This document shows positions 42,842 through 54,945 of a DNA stretch of 64,000 bases, in pieces (the first letter of the stretch is position 1; every line of letters starts with the position of its first letter). Source of the DNA: Diadophis punctatus similis (taxonomy: Eukaryota; Chordata; Lepidosauria; Squamata; Dipsadidae); the NCBI GenBank assembly GCA_023053685.1, contig JALIGW010000002.1, forward strand, positions 243,649,177-243,713,176, read 5' to 3'. A model generated the notes under the pieces. It did not search any database, was not told where the DNA came from, and was given only the letters and a program-made list of their open reading frames with translations. The position numbers were made by a program, and so were the translations under genes.

Positions 42842-43469
42842 CCGGAGACCAATTGTCAACCAGTGCAGCTTGCAGAGAATGGGTGTTGTGTGGGTATATC
42901 TTGACGCACCCACAACAACTCGCGCAGCTGCATTCTGGACCAGTTTTAGTCTCCGAACACTCTTCAAGGGTAGCCCCATGTAGAGCGCGTTGCAATAATC
43001 AAACCGTGAGGTGATAAGGGCATGAGTGACTGTGAGAAGAGCCTCTCGATCCAAATAGGGTCGCAATTGGTGCACTAGGCGAACCTGTGCAAAGGTCCCC
43101 CTAGCTATAGCTGTCGGATGTATTGCGAACCCGTTCTGAGGGGGTTAAATTTTCACCCCCCAGAACCAAGGCAGGACGATCGATATGGTCCTTCGGAGGC
43201 AGCATCCACATCCACTCAGTCTTGTCAGGATTTAATTTGAGCCTGTTGACTCCCAACCAGACCCTTACATCGTCCAGGCATCGACCCATCACGTCCACTG
43301 CTTCACTGAATTGACAAGGGGTGGAGATATACAACTGGGTATCATCAGCGTATTGCTGCAACCTCACCCCATGCCGTCGGATGATCTCACCCAGTGGGTT
43401 CATGTAAACGTTAAATTGGAGGGGAGAGAGGACCGATCCCTGAGGCACCCCAGAAACGAGGTCATTCCC
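42842..43469 (-). mobile_element. L2-like LINE fragment, unit 4
   Basis: Minus strand has MPQGSVLSPLQFNVYMNPLG, QQYADDTQLYIS with an intact YADD, and LITSRFDYCNALYMGLPLKS. The 3' third and (AAATT)n tail are missing through the deletion that fused it to the RTE-like LINE. Confidence 0.75.
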
Positions 43470-44063
43470 CAGCTGCAGCCTTGCCCCAGAACCTCCGCCT
43501 GCTGGCTGCCCACTCTTCCTTCACCTCAGATCAGGGGATGCGCAAGTCCCCAGCTCTGGCCTCCCAGAGCCGCCTCCTGCATGCCGCCCGCTTTTCCTTC
43601 GCCATGTGTCACCCTGTTCCCCATCTTTCAGAGGCCGCGGCCCTTACTCCGCCCCCCATGACCGCCTTTTCGTCCCGCAACCTTACCTTCCACCTGCGGC
43701 TCGGCTGGTGGCAGAGGGGAAGGCAAGCCAAGGCTGAGCCATCACCGCTGGGCTCCCCGCCAGCCTGCATCTCGCCCCCCCTTGTTGCGAGATGCCTGCA
43801 GCCACCACCTCTTTCTGAGCTGCTGCCGGCTCCGTTCTGGCCAGGAAAGAGTGGCGGCTGGAGGCTGCTTGCACCGGCAAAGAGGCGGCAACTTCGACCA
43901 TTTTCTGATGTTTTCTGGGTTCGAAAACAGCTCCAAAATGGCTGAAAAATGGCAGGTACTTCCAGCGCCCACAAGGAACCCAGGCTTGGAGCAGTTTTGG
44001 AGCTTGTTAAGGAGGACCGCTCCTTTGCCCCAGCCATGCATACTGCGTCCTTAGCCACGTGAC
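43470..44063. other. GC-rich conserved block between units 4 and 5
   Basis: Equivalent to 10708-11312, and from 43684 on nearly identical to 1-382 of the window. No domain recognised. Confidence 0.4.
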
Positions 44064-44390
44064 CCACGTCCCATAGCCATGTCCTTCTTTTGGTGGATGC
44101 TTGCTAATGAATATAAGCCTACATGGGGAAGCATGCTAATGAGGCAAGCTATGTTTGCTAATCTTTATTATCTTTGGTTTTATTATCTTGCCTAAATAAG
44201 GGCGGCTCTGAAAATCTTTGTTTATATGTTGAGGAGCAAAACAGCCATCGTTTGATTTTATAAAAAAAATAATATGCTCTCTGAGTAATACATGCAACAT
44301 TGTGAGTTTAGTAAACGCCATGGAGTAGGATTAGAACATTATGAAATAAACATTTTTACTTAGACTTTTAAACTGCGTTTTTTTTTTCTA
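44064..44390. other. AT-rich segment of repeat unit 5
   Basis: Matches 383-705 of unit 1 almost base for base. No gene seen. Confidence 0.4.
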
Positions 44391-44701
44391 ATGTCTGATG
44401 TCCGGGAAAAGATCAAACTTCTCCTTTGTGTGATTAATTGTCACCTCCGTCATGGTAGCAGAGGATGGTTGAATTTTGATGTTGAAACTGCTTATCTACA
44501 TGCAGACCTAGATGAAGAAATCTACGTCAGTGTGCCCCCGGATTCAACCTCTGTGGCCGAGAAGGGGACACGTGGGTTCTCAACAAAAGTCTTTATGGTC
44601 TGAAACAGTCAGGTTTAATGTGGTACAACTGTCTCAAAGACAAACTAAATTCGATGGCTCAGTGGAAGGGACTCCAGGAGAATGCCTACAGCTGTTCTTG
44701 A
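44391..44701 (+). pseudogene. Ty1/copia reverse transcriptase remnant, unit 5
   Basis: Same remnant and same short C-run as unit 1, including the NKSLYGLKQS block in the offset frame. Non-functional. Confidence 0.8.
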
Positions 44702-44925
44702 TGTACTGTAAATCACCTCTGTCACTTAGCTAAGTCACTTGCTGTGAAATGCAAAATGTGAATTCTGCCTGTTGTAATGTGAAGACAGCAAAGCTCTGGT
44801 CTAGATGCCAGAAAATGTATTCGTTTCCTTCTGCAAGCCTCAATGTTCTTAAGCACTGAGAAAAATCCTGACTAGAATGGATAGAGATTATGTTTCTAAC
44901 AGAATGACTTTCTATGCAAGCTGTG

Positions 44926-45565
44926 TATAAAAGCTTAGGGGATGGGGTTTCCGGATGCCCCGAAGTGGGGGAAGTTGTCGCCGGTCGCGCGTCCAAGTTC
45001 CCCTTAAACTTCGGGGGAAGAAGGGTGGGAGGATCCCCCAATCCGGGCGTGGGGGAGGAAGAAAGGAAAGGCTCCCGGTCTCTCTGGACTCCGCCTGTCC
45101 GGGAAAGAGGCGACTAGCCCAGCGCTCTCCGATGGGGAAGCGCCATGTCCCGAACTCGAAACTGTAGCTGCTCCCGGAGGAGGAGAGGAAGGAGGGGCTA
45201 GAGCGTCTTCTCCCACTCCCAGGGAGGAAACGGGGGCCGGAAAAGGCGGGGAGAAGCCTCCGTAGGGCCTCTCTAGGAATCTCCTGTCGTTCTTCCACCC
45301 TCCCTGGGGTTTCCCCACTTGCGGCATTCTGGGCGGCTGTGCAAATTCTTGGTGTCCGGCAAGGCTGCTCCTCGTCCCCGCTCCGGGCAGGTGGGGCTCC
45401 TGCTCTCCCTCGGGCTGCCAGGAGGGCTTCTCCCCGCCAGGAGGAAGGTAGCCCCGAGTGCCCCCTCGGTGCCAGGAGGGTCCCGGGTGGATGCGGGGCT
45501 GGACGGGGAGCCTCTGGGCAAAGGGGGGGGGGAGCCTCGGAGGGAAAGGGGGCTTTTCTTTTAAG
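44926..45565 (+). promoter_or_regulatory. TATA box and CpG-rich putative promoter/first exon, unit 5
   Basis: TATAAAAG at 44926-44933, then the CpG-rich block with both donor candidates as in unit 1. AT-rich intron without recognisable content follows to 45884. Confidence 0.5.
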
Positions 45566-45884
45566 GGTTTAAGGGGGGATTATTGTGTAAATGAAAGAAA
45601 TATCCGCCTCCTCACTTCGATTTAGGGTGGAGGGTTTTGTTTAGGGGGAAAAAAGGTTTAAATTGCTTGAATTGAATTCATTTTCTCCTAACGGAGAAAA
45701 TATTCACTTTCTTTCGGCTGCATCTAAATGGAGAAGAATTGATATTCTTTGATTCGATTGTATTATTATAATTGTTTATTTTTGCTTCTACAAAGATGAG
45801 TAGAAGCTGAAAAAATCAGTATTTGCCTAGTTTTGCTCTGAAGGAGAGAGTTATTTGGCAGCCCCTCATTGGTGGGATTTATCC

Positions 45885-46535
45885 ATCAGAATAAGGCGGG
45901 AAGGGACCTTGGAGATCTTCTAGTCCAGCCCCCTGCTCAAGCATGAGACCCTATATATCGTTTCGGATCTGTAACTGTCCATTCTTTTCTTAAAAGCCTC
46001 CAGTGTTGGAGAAGCCACAACTTCTACCGACCAGTTGCTACACTTATTAATTGTCCTCGCTGTTAGGACGTTTCTCCTTAATTCCAGGTTGCTTCTCTCC
46101 TTGATTAGCTTCCATCCAACATTTCTTGTCCTGCATTCTGGTGCTTTGGAGAATAGGTTGACCTCCTCTTCTTTGTGGCAGCCTCTCAAATACTGGAATA
46201 GTGCTATCATGTCACCCCCAATCCTTATTTTCTCTAGAGTAACCATTCTTGTCAAAGAACGAAATAAGATTGATTTGGAATGATATCTTTTTAACAAACA
46301 GACAATGGCTTTTAAGTATAAGTTTGTTTCTCGATATTTGCAGGTCTGTGGTTTTATTATCTTTTCCCAGGATATACCCAGGTGTTGATGTTGGGCTTAT
46401 TGCTTTGTAGTTTCCCGGATCTCTTCCCCACCTCCCTTCTTGAAAATGGGAACCACATCCGCTCTTTTCAGATTCATTGTTGTGTTATTGGTCTCCATGT
46501 GCAGGAGAAGAAAGGGGTAGTACTCCATGGGTTTC
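45885..46535 (-). mobile_element. CR1-type LINE fragment in intron of unit 5
   Basis: Full-length version of the intronic CR1 fragment, as in units 1 and 6. The spacer 46536-47117 is equivalent to 2851-3429 and includes the hAT-like terminal fragment at about 46919. Confidence 0.75.
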
Positions 46536-47117
46536 ATTATTTCTGTTAAATCTTACATCTATTTCTCTAACATACCTGCCTAGATTGACTATCTGCTCTG
46601 CAGACAATAGTTTCTGTTCCCCTAAGATTTGAATTGCCTGTCACTGAAACTCACCTTCTTTCCCTAGGAAATTCTGGGATATTTTCATCCTGTTGCAGAA
46701 ATGCTGGGTTTTGCTTCTTTTTTAGAAACGATTGAAGACTGCTCTTTTGTGGGTGACTGCATATTCCCTTCCAGGGGGAGAACATGGCAGCCATTGTTCA
46801 GTTCCAGAGGGGCTTCATTGCAGTGGACTAGGATAGATATTAGGGGCTTTGCTCTCGGTTGTTGTTTTCTTCTAAAAGTGATCTTGTTCCATCTCTTCCT
46901 CTTTAGGTTCATATAGAGCAGTGATTCCCAAACTTGTTCAGTCCACCGCCCCCTTGGTGCTACAAACTCATCCTCACCCACCCCACCCCCTCAGGTGGGC
47001 GTGGCTTAGTGGTCAGGTGACCGGGTGGGCGTGGCCAACTTGTAAAGTGTGGTGAAATTCACTTAACAACACTCCTGCTTAGCAACCAAAATGTTAGGCT
47101 CAATTGTGGTCATAAGT

Positions 47118-47763
47118 CTTTCTTTCGTTCTTTCTTCTCTACCTTCCCCCTTTTTTCTTTCTTTTTCTTTCTGTCTTTCTTCCTACCATCTTTCTTTTTC
47201 TTTCTTTCTTTTCTTTCTTTCTTTCTGTCTGTCTGTCTTCCTTCCTACCATCATTTTCTTTCTTTCTGTCTTCCTTCCTTCCTACCATCTTTCTTTCTTT
47301 CTTCCTTCCTCCCTCCTTCTTTTCTTTTTCTTTCCTTCCTCCCTCCCTCCTTTCTTTTTCTGTCTACCTTCCTTCCTACCTACCATCGTTCTCTTTCTGT
47401 CTGTCTGTCTGCCTTCCTTTCTTTCTTCCTCCCTCCCTCTTTCTTTCTTTCCTTCTTCCCTCCCTTCCCTTCCCTCCCTTTCTTTTTCTGTCTGTCTGCC
47501 TTACTTCCTACCATCTTTGTTTCTTTATCTTCCTCCCTCCCTCTTTCTTTCCTTCTTCCCTCCCTTCCCTTCCCTCCCTCCTTCTTTTTCTGTCTGTCTT
47601 CCTTCCTACCATCTTCCTTCCTTCCTTCCTTCCTTCCTTCCTTCCTTCCTTCCTTCCTTCCTTCCTTCCTTCCTTCCTTCCTTCCATCTTTCTTTCTTTC
47701 TTTTTCTTTCTTTCCTTCTTCCCTCCCTCCTTTCTTTTTCTGTCTATCTTCCTTCCTTCCTAC
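47118..47763. repeat. CT-rich microsatellite tract, unit 5
   Basis: Long CTTT/CCTT tract with a pure CCTT run at about 47615-47685. Confidence 0.9.
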
Positions 47764-48492
47764 CGTGTTTCCCCGAAAATAAGACATGTCCCGATAATAA
47801 GCCCGACAGGGATTTTCGGGACATGCCTTGAAATACCCCCCCCCCGAAAATAAGCCCCCCCAAATAATTTCCGGGGGAAGGGGGGGGAACATGCCGGGAG
47901 CCTCTCTTTCTTCAGCGGGCACTCTTTTGGCTGGGAGAGCGAGAGCAAGTGAGAGACATGTGCGCACAAACCCTGCGGGACCAGCTCGGCTCATCTGGGC
48001 TTTGGCTACATCAGTTTGAATCGCGCTCCTGCCTGGGAAGAACAGGAGATGAGCATGGATCCCTTCATCACAGGCAGGAGCACGTTTCAAAATGCTGCCA
48101 AAGGAAGCCCAGAGCAGCAGAGCCAATCCTGCAAGGGGGCGGGGTGCAAGTAGCCACCTCTCGCTTATTCTCTCTCTCTCTCCTAGCTAAAAGAGTGCCC
48201 GCTGCAGAAAGACCGGCTCCCGGTTGGGAGAGCGAGAGCAAACCCCTTCGGCTCTGTCTCCTGCCACCGGCTCCTCCTTTGCTCGCCTCCCATCGCCCCT
48301 TCAGCTCTGCCACTGCCGCCTCCTTTGCACGCCTCGCACCATCCCTTCAGCTCTACCGCTGCCCCTTCGGCTGTGCCTGTCACCGTCCCTTCAGCTCTGC
48401 CGCCAGCTCCTCCTTTGCTCGCCTCGCACCATCCCTTCAGCTCTACCGCTGCCCCTTCGGCTGTGCCTGTCACCGCCTCCCTCCCTCCCTCC
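47764..48492. repeat. CCCCGAAAATAAG repeat, inverted pair and minisatellite, unit 5
   Basis: Same three elements as in unit 1. The minisatellite at about 48250-48490 has its own arrangement, with a duplicated ACCATCCCTTCAGCTCTACC block. Confidence 0.65.
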
Positions 48493-48841
48493 CCCGCCCG
48501 CTGGCCTCAGAAAGAACGGCTCACGCGCGGGAAGGGGGAGAATCTGGGCACGTGTGCCAGAGGCTCACCATTACGGATATAGGGGGTCTCCCAGTTATTG
48601 TTTGGGCTATTTGGGGAGCCGAAGAAAATAAACATTCCTCTCCCCTTCACTTCTTTTATCTTCATCCTGCAGGTGCCAACAGGGAAACCTTTGGAGAAAG
48701 TTCTGCTTGCAGGATCCAATCTGGGTCAGTCACCGGGACCAGAGGTTTCGTCTTCTGAGCTTTCGGACTCGTGCTGGAGCCCATCCTCCTGCCCATCTTC
48801 CAACCTTTTGGCCAAAGTTCTGCTTTTAAGAATTTCCTCGG

Positions 48842-50992
48842 ATGGAAAGCCCTGGAAGTGAGAAGCCCCTGGAAACTATGCAGAGGGGGGAACATTTTGG
48901 CCAAAGGTCCCCTCAAAGGAATCAGGGGAGACTCTCGAAATGCTCCAAGTGCGCAAAAACCTTTGCTCACCGGTCCCTTCTTTTGATCCACCGGAAGCTC
49001 CACACGGGGAATGGATCCCACCTGTGTTTTCTTTGTGGGAACTCCTTTCCTGGAATGTGGAGCTTTGCCAAACATCTCCGGAGCCACCCTGGACTGAAGC
49101 CTTACAGATGCGGAGAGTGCGGGGAGCGTTTTGCTAAAGGCTCGGACCTTGGAGCCCATCAACGAATCCACCAGGGAAAGAGATCTCAGGAATCCTGGAA
49201 GCACTGGGGAAGATTTCCTGAGAGACGGCATCTTTCTAAGCCTCAGAACAGCCCGACTGAAGAAAAGCCCTGCAAGTGTGTGCAATGTGGGCTGTGTTTT
49301 TCTCAAACCTCGCAGCTGCTTAAACATCAGCAAATCCACATCAGAGAGAAACCTTATCAATGTCTGGAATGTGGGAAATCTTTCCGTTATAAACAATTGT
49401 TTAGAAAACATGAGAAAATTCACACAGGGCAAAGTCCTTATAAATGCTTCGAGTGTGGAAAATGTTTCACTCGGAGCTCATCTCTTTGCAAACATAATAA
49501 AACACACACAAAGGAGGAAGGCAAAACGTGCCTAGAATGTGGGAAATGTTTTTCCAAGAAATCATCCCTGCTGAGACATCGGAGAATTCACACTGGGGAA
49601 AGACCCCACAAATGCCCAGAATGTGGGAGATGTTTTGGCAGAAAGTCACACCTAATTCAACATCAGAGACGTCACACTGGGGAAAAACCCTATCAATGCC
49701 CAGAATGTGAGAGAAGATTTGTGGATTCTTCTGAACTTCGGAGTCACCAAAGGACACACAGGGGAGAAAAACACACTGAAGAGAGACCCTATGAGTGCCC
49801 AGAATGTCGAAAACGTTTTTTCCAAAGGGAAAACCGAATTCGACATATGAAACTTCACACCAGAGAAAGACCCTATCAATGCCCAGAATGTTGGAGATGT
49901 TTTGCCGACATGTCATGTCTAAATCGACATCAGAGAATTCACACCGGGGAAAGACCCTATCAATGCCCACAATGTGAGAAAAGATTTGTGAAGTCTGCTG
50001 ATCTTCGGAGACACCAAAGGACACACAAGGGAGAAAAACTGTATAAATGTAATGATTGTGATAAATGTTTTTCTTTAAAATTATATCTTTTTCGACATCA
50101 GAGTATCCACACAGGGGTGAAGCCCTATATGTGCATCGAGTGTGGAACATTTTTCCGTACAATACAACACCTCAGAAGTCATGAGAATGTTCACAGAGGG
50201 GAGAAAAAGTTCAAATGTTTAGATTGTGGGAAAGCATTTGCAAGTTCATCATCCCTTAGAAGTCACTTCCAAACCCACACGGGTGAGAAACGCCACAAAT
50301 GCTCAGTGTGTGAGAAATCTTTTACCCAGAAAAATACACTTTTGAGTCATCAGAGAATCCACTTAGAGAAGCAATATAAATGTCTGGAGTGTGAGAAATC
50401 TTTTCGTTGCAAATATTATCTTAGAAAACATGAGAGAATTCACAAAGGAGAGAAACCTTTCAAGCGAGTGCGTGTGGAGAAAAATGAAAAGTGCCCAGAA
50501 TGTGGGAGATGTTTTGGCAGAAAGTCACAACTAATTGAACATCAGAGAATTCACACTGGGGAAAAACCCTATCAGTGCCCAGAATGTGGGAATTGTTTTG
50601 CCAGAAAGTCACAACTAATTCAACATCAGAGACTTCACACCGGAGAAAACCCCCATCAGTGCCCAGAATGTGGGAGATGTTTTGGCTACAAGACACACCT
50701 AATTCGACATCAGAAACTTCACACTGGGGACAGACCCTATCAATGCCCAGAATGTGAGAAAACATTTGTGGAGTCTGCTGAACTTCGGAGACATCAGAAG
50801 GGGCACACAGGAGAGAGGCCCTATATATGTGGGGAATGTGGGAAAAGTTTTCACACAGCAACACGGCTACGGGCTCATCAGAGAATCCACACGGGGGAGA
50901 AGCCATACCTATGTGTGGAGTGTGGGAAAGGGTTTTCCCGAAAACAACACCTTGGAAGGCATGAAATGGTCCATACGCGAGTGAAGCCATAG
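48842..50992 (+). CDS. C2H2 zinc-finger protein, 23 fingers (copy 5)
   Basis: 716 aa, 23 fingers, all zinc ligands intact; predicted nuclear DNA-binding protein of unknown target. The exon starts at 48673, and an in-frame TAA upstream fixes the start. The N-terminal part matches copies 2 and 3 (SKCAKTF, CFLCGNSF). The inter-finger spacer is its own (HQGKRSQESWKHWGRF, RRHLSKPQ), partly resembling copy 4. Finger 6 (SLCKH), finger 10 (ENRIRH) and the VEKNEK spacer match copy 1, and fingers 22-23 are of the copy 1/2 type. Finger 14 reads RSHENVH where copies 1-3 have RSHVNVH. The patchwork of shared variants points to conversion among sister copies. No KRAB or SCAN box is seen. Confidence 0.9.
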   Translation: MESPGSEKPLETMQRGEHFGQRSPQRNQGRLSKCSKCAKTFAHRSLLLIHRKLHTGNGSHLCFLCGNSFPGMWSFAKHLRSHPGLKPYRCGECGERFAKGSDLGAHQRIHQGKRSQESWKHWGRFPERRHLSKPQNSPTEEKPCKCVQCGLCFSQTSQLLKHQQIHIREKPYQCLECGKSFRYKQLFRKHEKIHTGQSPYKCFECGKCFTRSSSLCKHNKTHTKEEGKTCLECGKCFSKKSSLLRHRRIHTGERPHKCPECGRCFGRKSHLIQHQRRHTGEKPYQCPECERRFVDSSELRSHQRTHRGEKHTEERPYECPECRKRFFQRENRIRHMKLHTRERPYQCPECWRCFADMSCLNRHQRIHTGERPYQCPQCEKRFVKSADLRRHQRTHKGEKLYKCNDCDKCFSLKLYLFRHQSIHTGVKPYMCIECGTFFRTIQHLRSHENVHRGEKKFKCLDCGKAFASSSSLRSHFQTHTGEKRHKCSVCEKSFTQKNTLLSHQRIHLEKQYKCLECEKSFRCKYYLRKHERIHKGEKPFKRVRVEKNEKCPECGRCFGRKSQLIEHQRIHTGEKPYQCPECGNCFARKSQLIQHQRLHTGENPHQCPECGRCFGYKTHLIRHQKLHTGDRPYQCPECEKTFVESAELRRHQKGHTGERPYICGECGKSFHTATRLRAHQRIHTGEKPYLCVECGKGFSRKQHLGRHEMVHTRVKP

Positions 50993-52060
50993 AGATGCAT
51001 AGAGTGAGGTAATGTTTTGCTCAAAAGCGAGATGTCAGAAAAATCTGATGTGAGAAAAATGGAAAAAGCCCTAATAGGCCCTGATGGTAGAACAGTTTTT
51101 CATAGTTGTTCCACCCTTAGAAGTCATATAAGAGTTCATAAAGGGTGGTGGGGATTGCGCAGAAATGGATAAACTGACACTAAAGATTAAAGAGAAAGAA
51201 GATACAGAATATTTTCAAATATGGGATTTCTTTTATAACTGGTTGGATAATAGAAGTAGAAATTAGGTGCTGGGAAAAGGTATTATCATCATCATCATCA
51301 ATATTGTTGTTATATGTTATATTGTTATGTAAGCAATTGACCCAGACATTACACTGTTCACAAAGGACATAAGTATATTAATTGAAAATGTAGAAATAAA
51401 TTATACATATTCTAAAAATGTAGAAGAAAAGTCTCTGGTTCAACTGTAAATTCAGGAAAATCTGTTCAGGCTCCTACAGTAAAGGACCTCCTGGAAATTG
51501 TCTTCTCTTTTCATTGCAACTAAATGACAGGGGGGCTCCATGTCTCCCCCCCATCTCTTCCCCCTCCCTAAAGTCTCCCATTCGGAACAGAAGAGCTGAC
51601 ATGAGGCATGTTTTTTTATGATACAATAAAGGTAATGTAGCCTTTTAAAAAACCATGTTTGAAGTGCCTTATGGAAGGAATACAAAACGTCTTTGTGAGT
51701 CTCGGCACAGAACACGGAGAATAAAGGTGAAGTTGAGAGATCACCTGCAGAGCCATTTACTGTTTCATAATTTTCATAGTCTGAGCCAAGAAAGATTTAA
51801 AAGGTAACATGACATTTGTAATTGAACAACAGATCGTCGGACAGAAATTGAAACTAAACTATGTGCAAATGATGGACATGTCATTTACTTGCCTATCCAT
51901 CATAATCTCGGTAGTCTTCAAAATTAATGTTCAAAGACTGCCACATTCTTCCTATCCTCTTTGTTTTGTCCAACTTTCTCTTCCGTACGACGTCACAGTG
52001 AATATCATGGCTCCCATCATTCTCATCTGGAGGCAACAGCATAAAAGGAAAGGTTATTGA
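50993..52060 (+). other. Relic fingers and 3' flank of ZNF copy 5
   Basis: As in units 1 and 2: relic finger frame after the TAG, then AT-rich sequence with AATAAA near 51400. The unit 3/4 tail is missing. Confidence 0.45.
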
Positions 52061-52222
52061 TTGTGTCTAGTCGAAGGAAGAGAAGAACTAGGAGTGACAA
52101 GATGTGACTAGGAGTGACAGAATGGCAGACTTCCAATATTTGAGAACTGTCACAAAGAGGAGGGGGACAACCTACTTTCCAAAGCACCTGGAGGCTGAAG
52201 AAGCAGCAATGGCTGGTAACTG
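52061..52222 (+). mobile_element. CR1 LINE C-terminal scrap, unit 5
   Basis: Same fragment as in units 1 and 2. Confidence 0.55.
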
Positions 52223-53277
52223 TTTGCCTTCAATCTTTCCCTGGAGGATTAAATGGAGTATGCAGTGTTTTTCTGGGTGTCGCATCACATGTCTGAAATA
52301 TTCTAACTTTAATTTTTTTAATTGTTTCGATGATTTCCCTTGGCTTTCCCAGGCGGCTTATCACCTTCTCATTTCTGATCTTGTCAATCCATTTTATATG
52401 GAACAGCCGCCTATAAATCCACATTTCAAATGCTTCTAGTCTCTTCAGGTGGCTTTCTGTCATAGACCAACACTCTACTCCGTAGAGCAGGATCGAAAAA
52501 ATATAACATCTGACAAGCCTGATTTTCAATTTTAGGCTTATGTCATGACTGCAGAAGAGCTTTTTCATTTTGAAGAATGCTGTTTCGAGCTTTCTCTATC
52601 CTTGTCTTTACTTCAGTGGTCATGTCCCATCTTTCATGTAAATTGAAACCGAAGTGTGATCCTTTCGACTTTTTCTAATGGTATTCCTTCTGAATTTATT
52701 GGTGGTAAAATAACGGGTTATTTGCTGACGACCATGATCTTGGTTTTTGGGGTGTTAAGCTTCAAGCCATATTTTTCAGATACTTCTGAGACTCTGTTGA
52801 TGAGGAGCTGAAGATCTTCACGCTTACTGGCAAGCAGAACTGTATCGTCAGCATATCTTAAATTGTTGATCCAAACACCGTTTACTTTGATGCCAGCATC
52901 AATGTTTTTCAGTGCTTCTTTGAAGATTGACTCAGAGTAGATATTGAGCAACAGTGGAGACAAAATACATCCCTGTCTGACCCGTCTTCGTATTTCTGCA
53001 TCAGCACATTTGCTACCTGATGCCCATATAGATTCTTTATGCTTTGAATGTCTTTGTCATCTAGTCCCACTTGTTCCAGGATTTCTAACAGTTTGCTGTG
53101 TCTTATTTTATCAAATGCTTTTTCAAAATCAATGAAGCACATGTAAACACTGTGATTGACATCTCTACTATGCTGTACAAGAACTTGAATGCTGAACAGC
53201 GCTTCTTGAGTACCAAGATTCTTTCTGAAACCAAATTGTGTGTTACCTACACGCTCCTCAATTTTGTTGTATATTCT
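52223..53277 (-). mobile_element. RTE-like LINE fragment, unit 5
   Basis: Same motifs and breaks as units 1 and 2 (AFDKIRH, YADD, LLYGVECW), with a few private substitutions. Confidence 0.7.
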
Positions 53278-54410
53278 TTTTTTAAAAATTTAATTTAATT
53301 TAATTTAATAATAGTATTTCTATGCCGCCCAACTCCCTAGGGACTCTGGGTGGCTTATAACAGTAAAAATATATAATAGAATAAAAAACAGTTTAAAACA
53401 AAATTTATAAACAATCAACATTTAAAATACATTCAACAATGCATACATACATGGGGCGGTCTAAAGGACCTCATCAGAAGGTCATTGGCCCAAACCTGCC
53501 GGAAAAGCAAGGTCTTGATGGCTTTCCAGAAGGCCAGTAAGGTGGGGATAGTATGGATCTCAGGAGGTAGTTTGTTCCATAGGGTCGGAGCCGCTACAGA
53601 GAAGGCCCTCCCTGTGGACCCGCCAGCCACCACTGTCTAGCTGACGGGACCTAAAGAAGACCCTCACTGTGCGATCTCACTGGTCTTTGGGAGGAATGCA
53701 GTAGAAGGCGGTCACGCAGATTAACTGGTCCTGAGCCATGTAGGGCTTTAAAGGTAACAACCAACACCTTGAATTGCATCCAGAGACCAATCGGCAACCA
53801 GTGCAGCTTGTGGAGAATGGGTGTTGTGTGGGTGTTTCTTGACGCACCCACAACAGCTCGCGCAGCTGCATTCTGGACCAGTTTTAGTCTCCGAACACTC
53901 TTCAAGGGTAGCCCCATGTAGAGCGCGTTGCAATAATCAAACCGTGAGGTGATAAGGGCATGAGTGACCGTGAGAAGAGCCTCTCGATCCAAATAGGGTC
54001 ACAATTGGTGCACTAGGCGAACCTGTGCAAAGGTCCCCCTAGCTATAGCTGTCGGCTGTATTGCGAACCCGTTCTGAGGGGGTTAGATTTTCACCCCCCC
54101 AGAACCAAAGCAGGACGATTGATATGGTCCTTCGGAGGCAGCATCTACATCCACTCGGTTTTGTCAGGGTTTAATTTGAGCCTCTTGACTCCCAACCAGA
54201 TCCTTACATCGTCCAGGCATCGACCCATCACGTCCACTGCTTCACTGAATTGACAAGGGGTGGAGATATACAACTGGGTATCATCAGCGTATTGCTGGAA
54301 CCTCACCCCATGCCTTCGGATGATCTCACCCAGTGGGTTCATGTAAACGTTAAATAGGAGGGGAGAGAGGACCGATCCCTGAGGCACCCCAGAAACGAGG
54401 TCATTCCCCA
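53278..54410 (-). mobile_element. L2-like LINE 3' part, unit 5
   Basis: Same element as in units 1 and 2, but with YADD where those have YTDD, and with other differences that make it closer to the unit 4 copy. Confidence 0.8.
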
Positions 54411-54945
54411 GCTGCAGCCTTGCCCCAGAATCTCCACCTGCTGGCTGCCCACTCTTCCTTCACCTCAGATCAGGGGATGCGCAAGTCCCCAGCTCTGGCC
54501 TCCCAGAGCCGCCTCCTGCATGCTGCCCGCTCTTCCTTCGCCATGTGTCACCCTGTTCCCCATCCTTCAGAGGCCGCGGCCCTTACTCAATCTCCCCACT
54601 TCCTCCCCCACGACTGCCTTTTCGTCCCGCAACCTTACCTTCCGCCTGCGGCTCGGCTGGTGGCAGAGGGGAAGGCAAGCCAAGGCCATCCCCACCAGCC
54701 CGCATCTCGCCCCCCCTTGTCGCGAGATGCCTGCAGCCACCACCTCTTTCTGAGCTGCTGCCAGCTCCGTTCTGGCCAGGAAAGAGTGGCGGCTGGAGGC
54801 TGCTTGTACTGGCAAAGAGGCAGCAACTTCGACCATTTTCTGTTTTCTGGGTTCGAAAACGGCTCCAAAATGGCTGAAAAATGGCAGGTATTTCCAGCGC
54901 CCACAAGGAACCCAGGCTTGGAGCAGTTTTGGAGCTTGTTAAGGA
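54411..54945. other. GC-rich conserved block between units 5 and 6 (left part)
   Basis: Equivalent to 10708-11312 with a small deletion near 54690. It is cut at GTTAAGGA by the hAT-like insertion and continues at 55703-55752. The AT-rich unit segment follows from 55753 to 56012. Confidence 0.45.
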
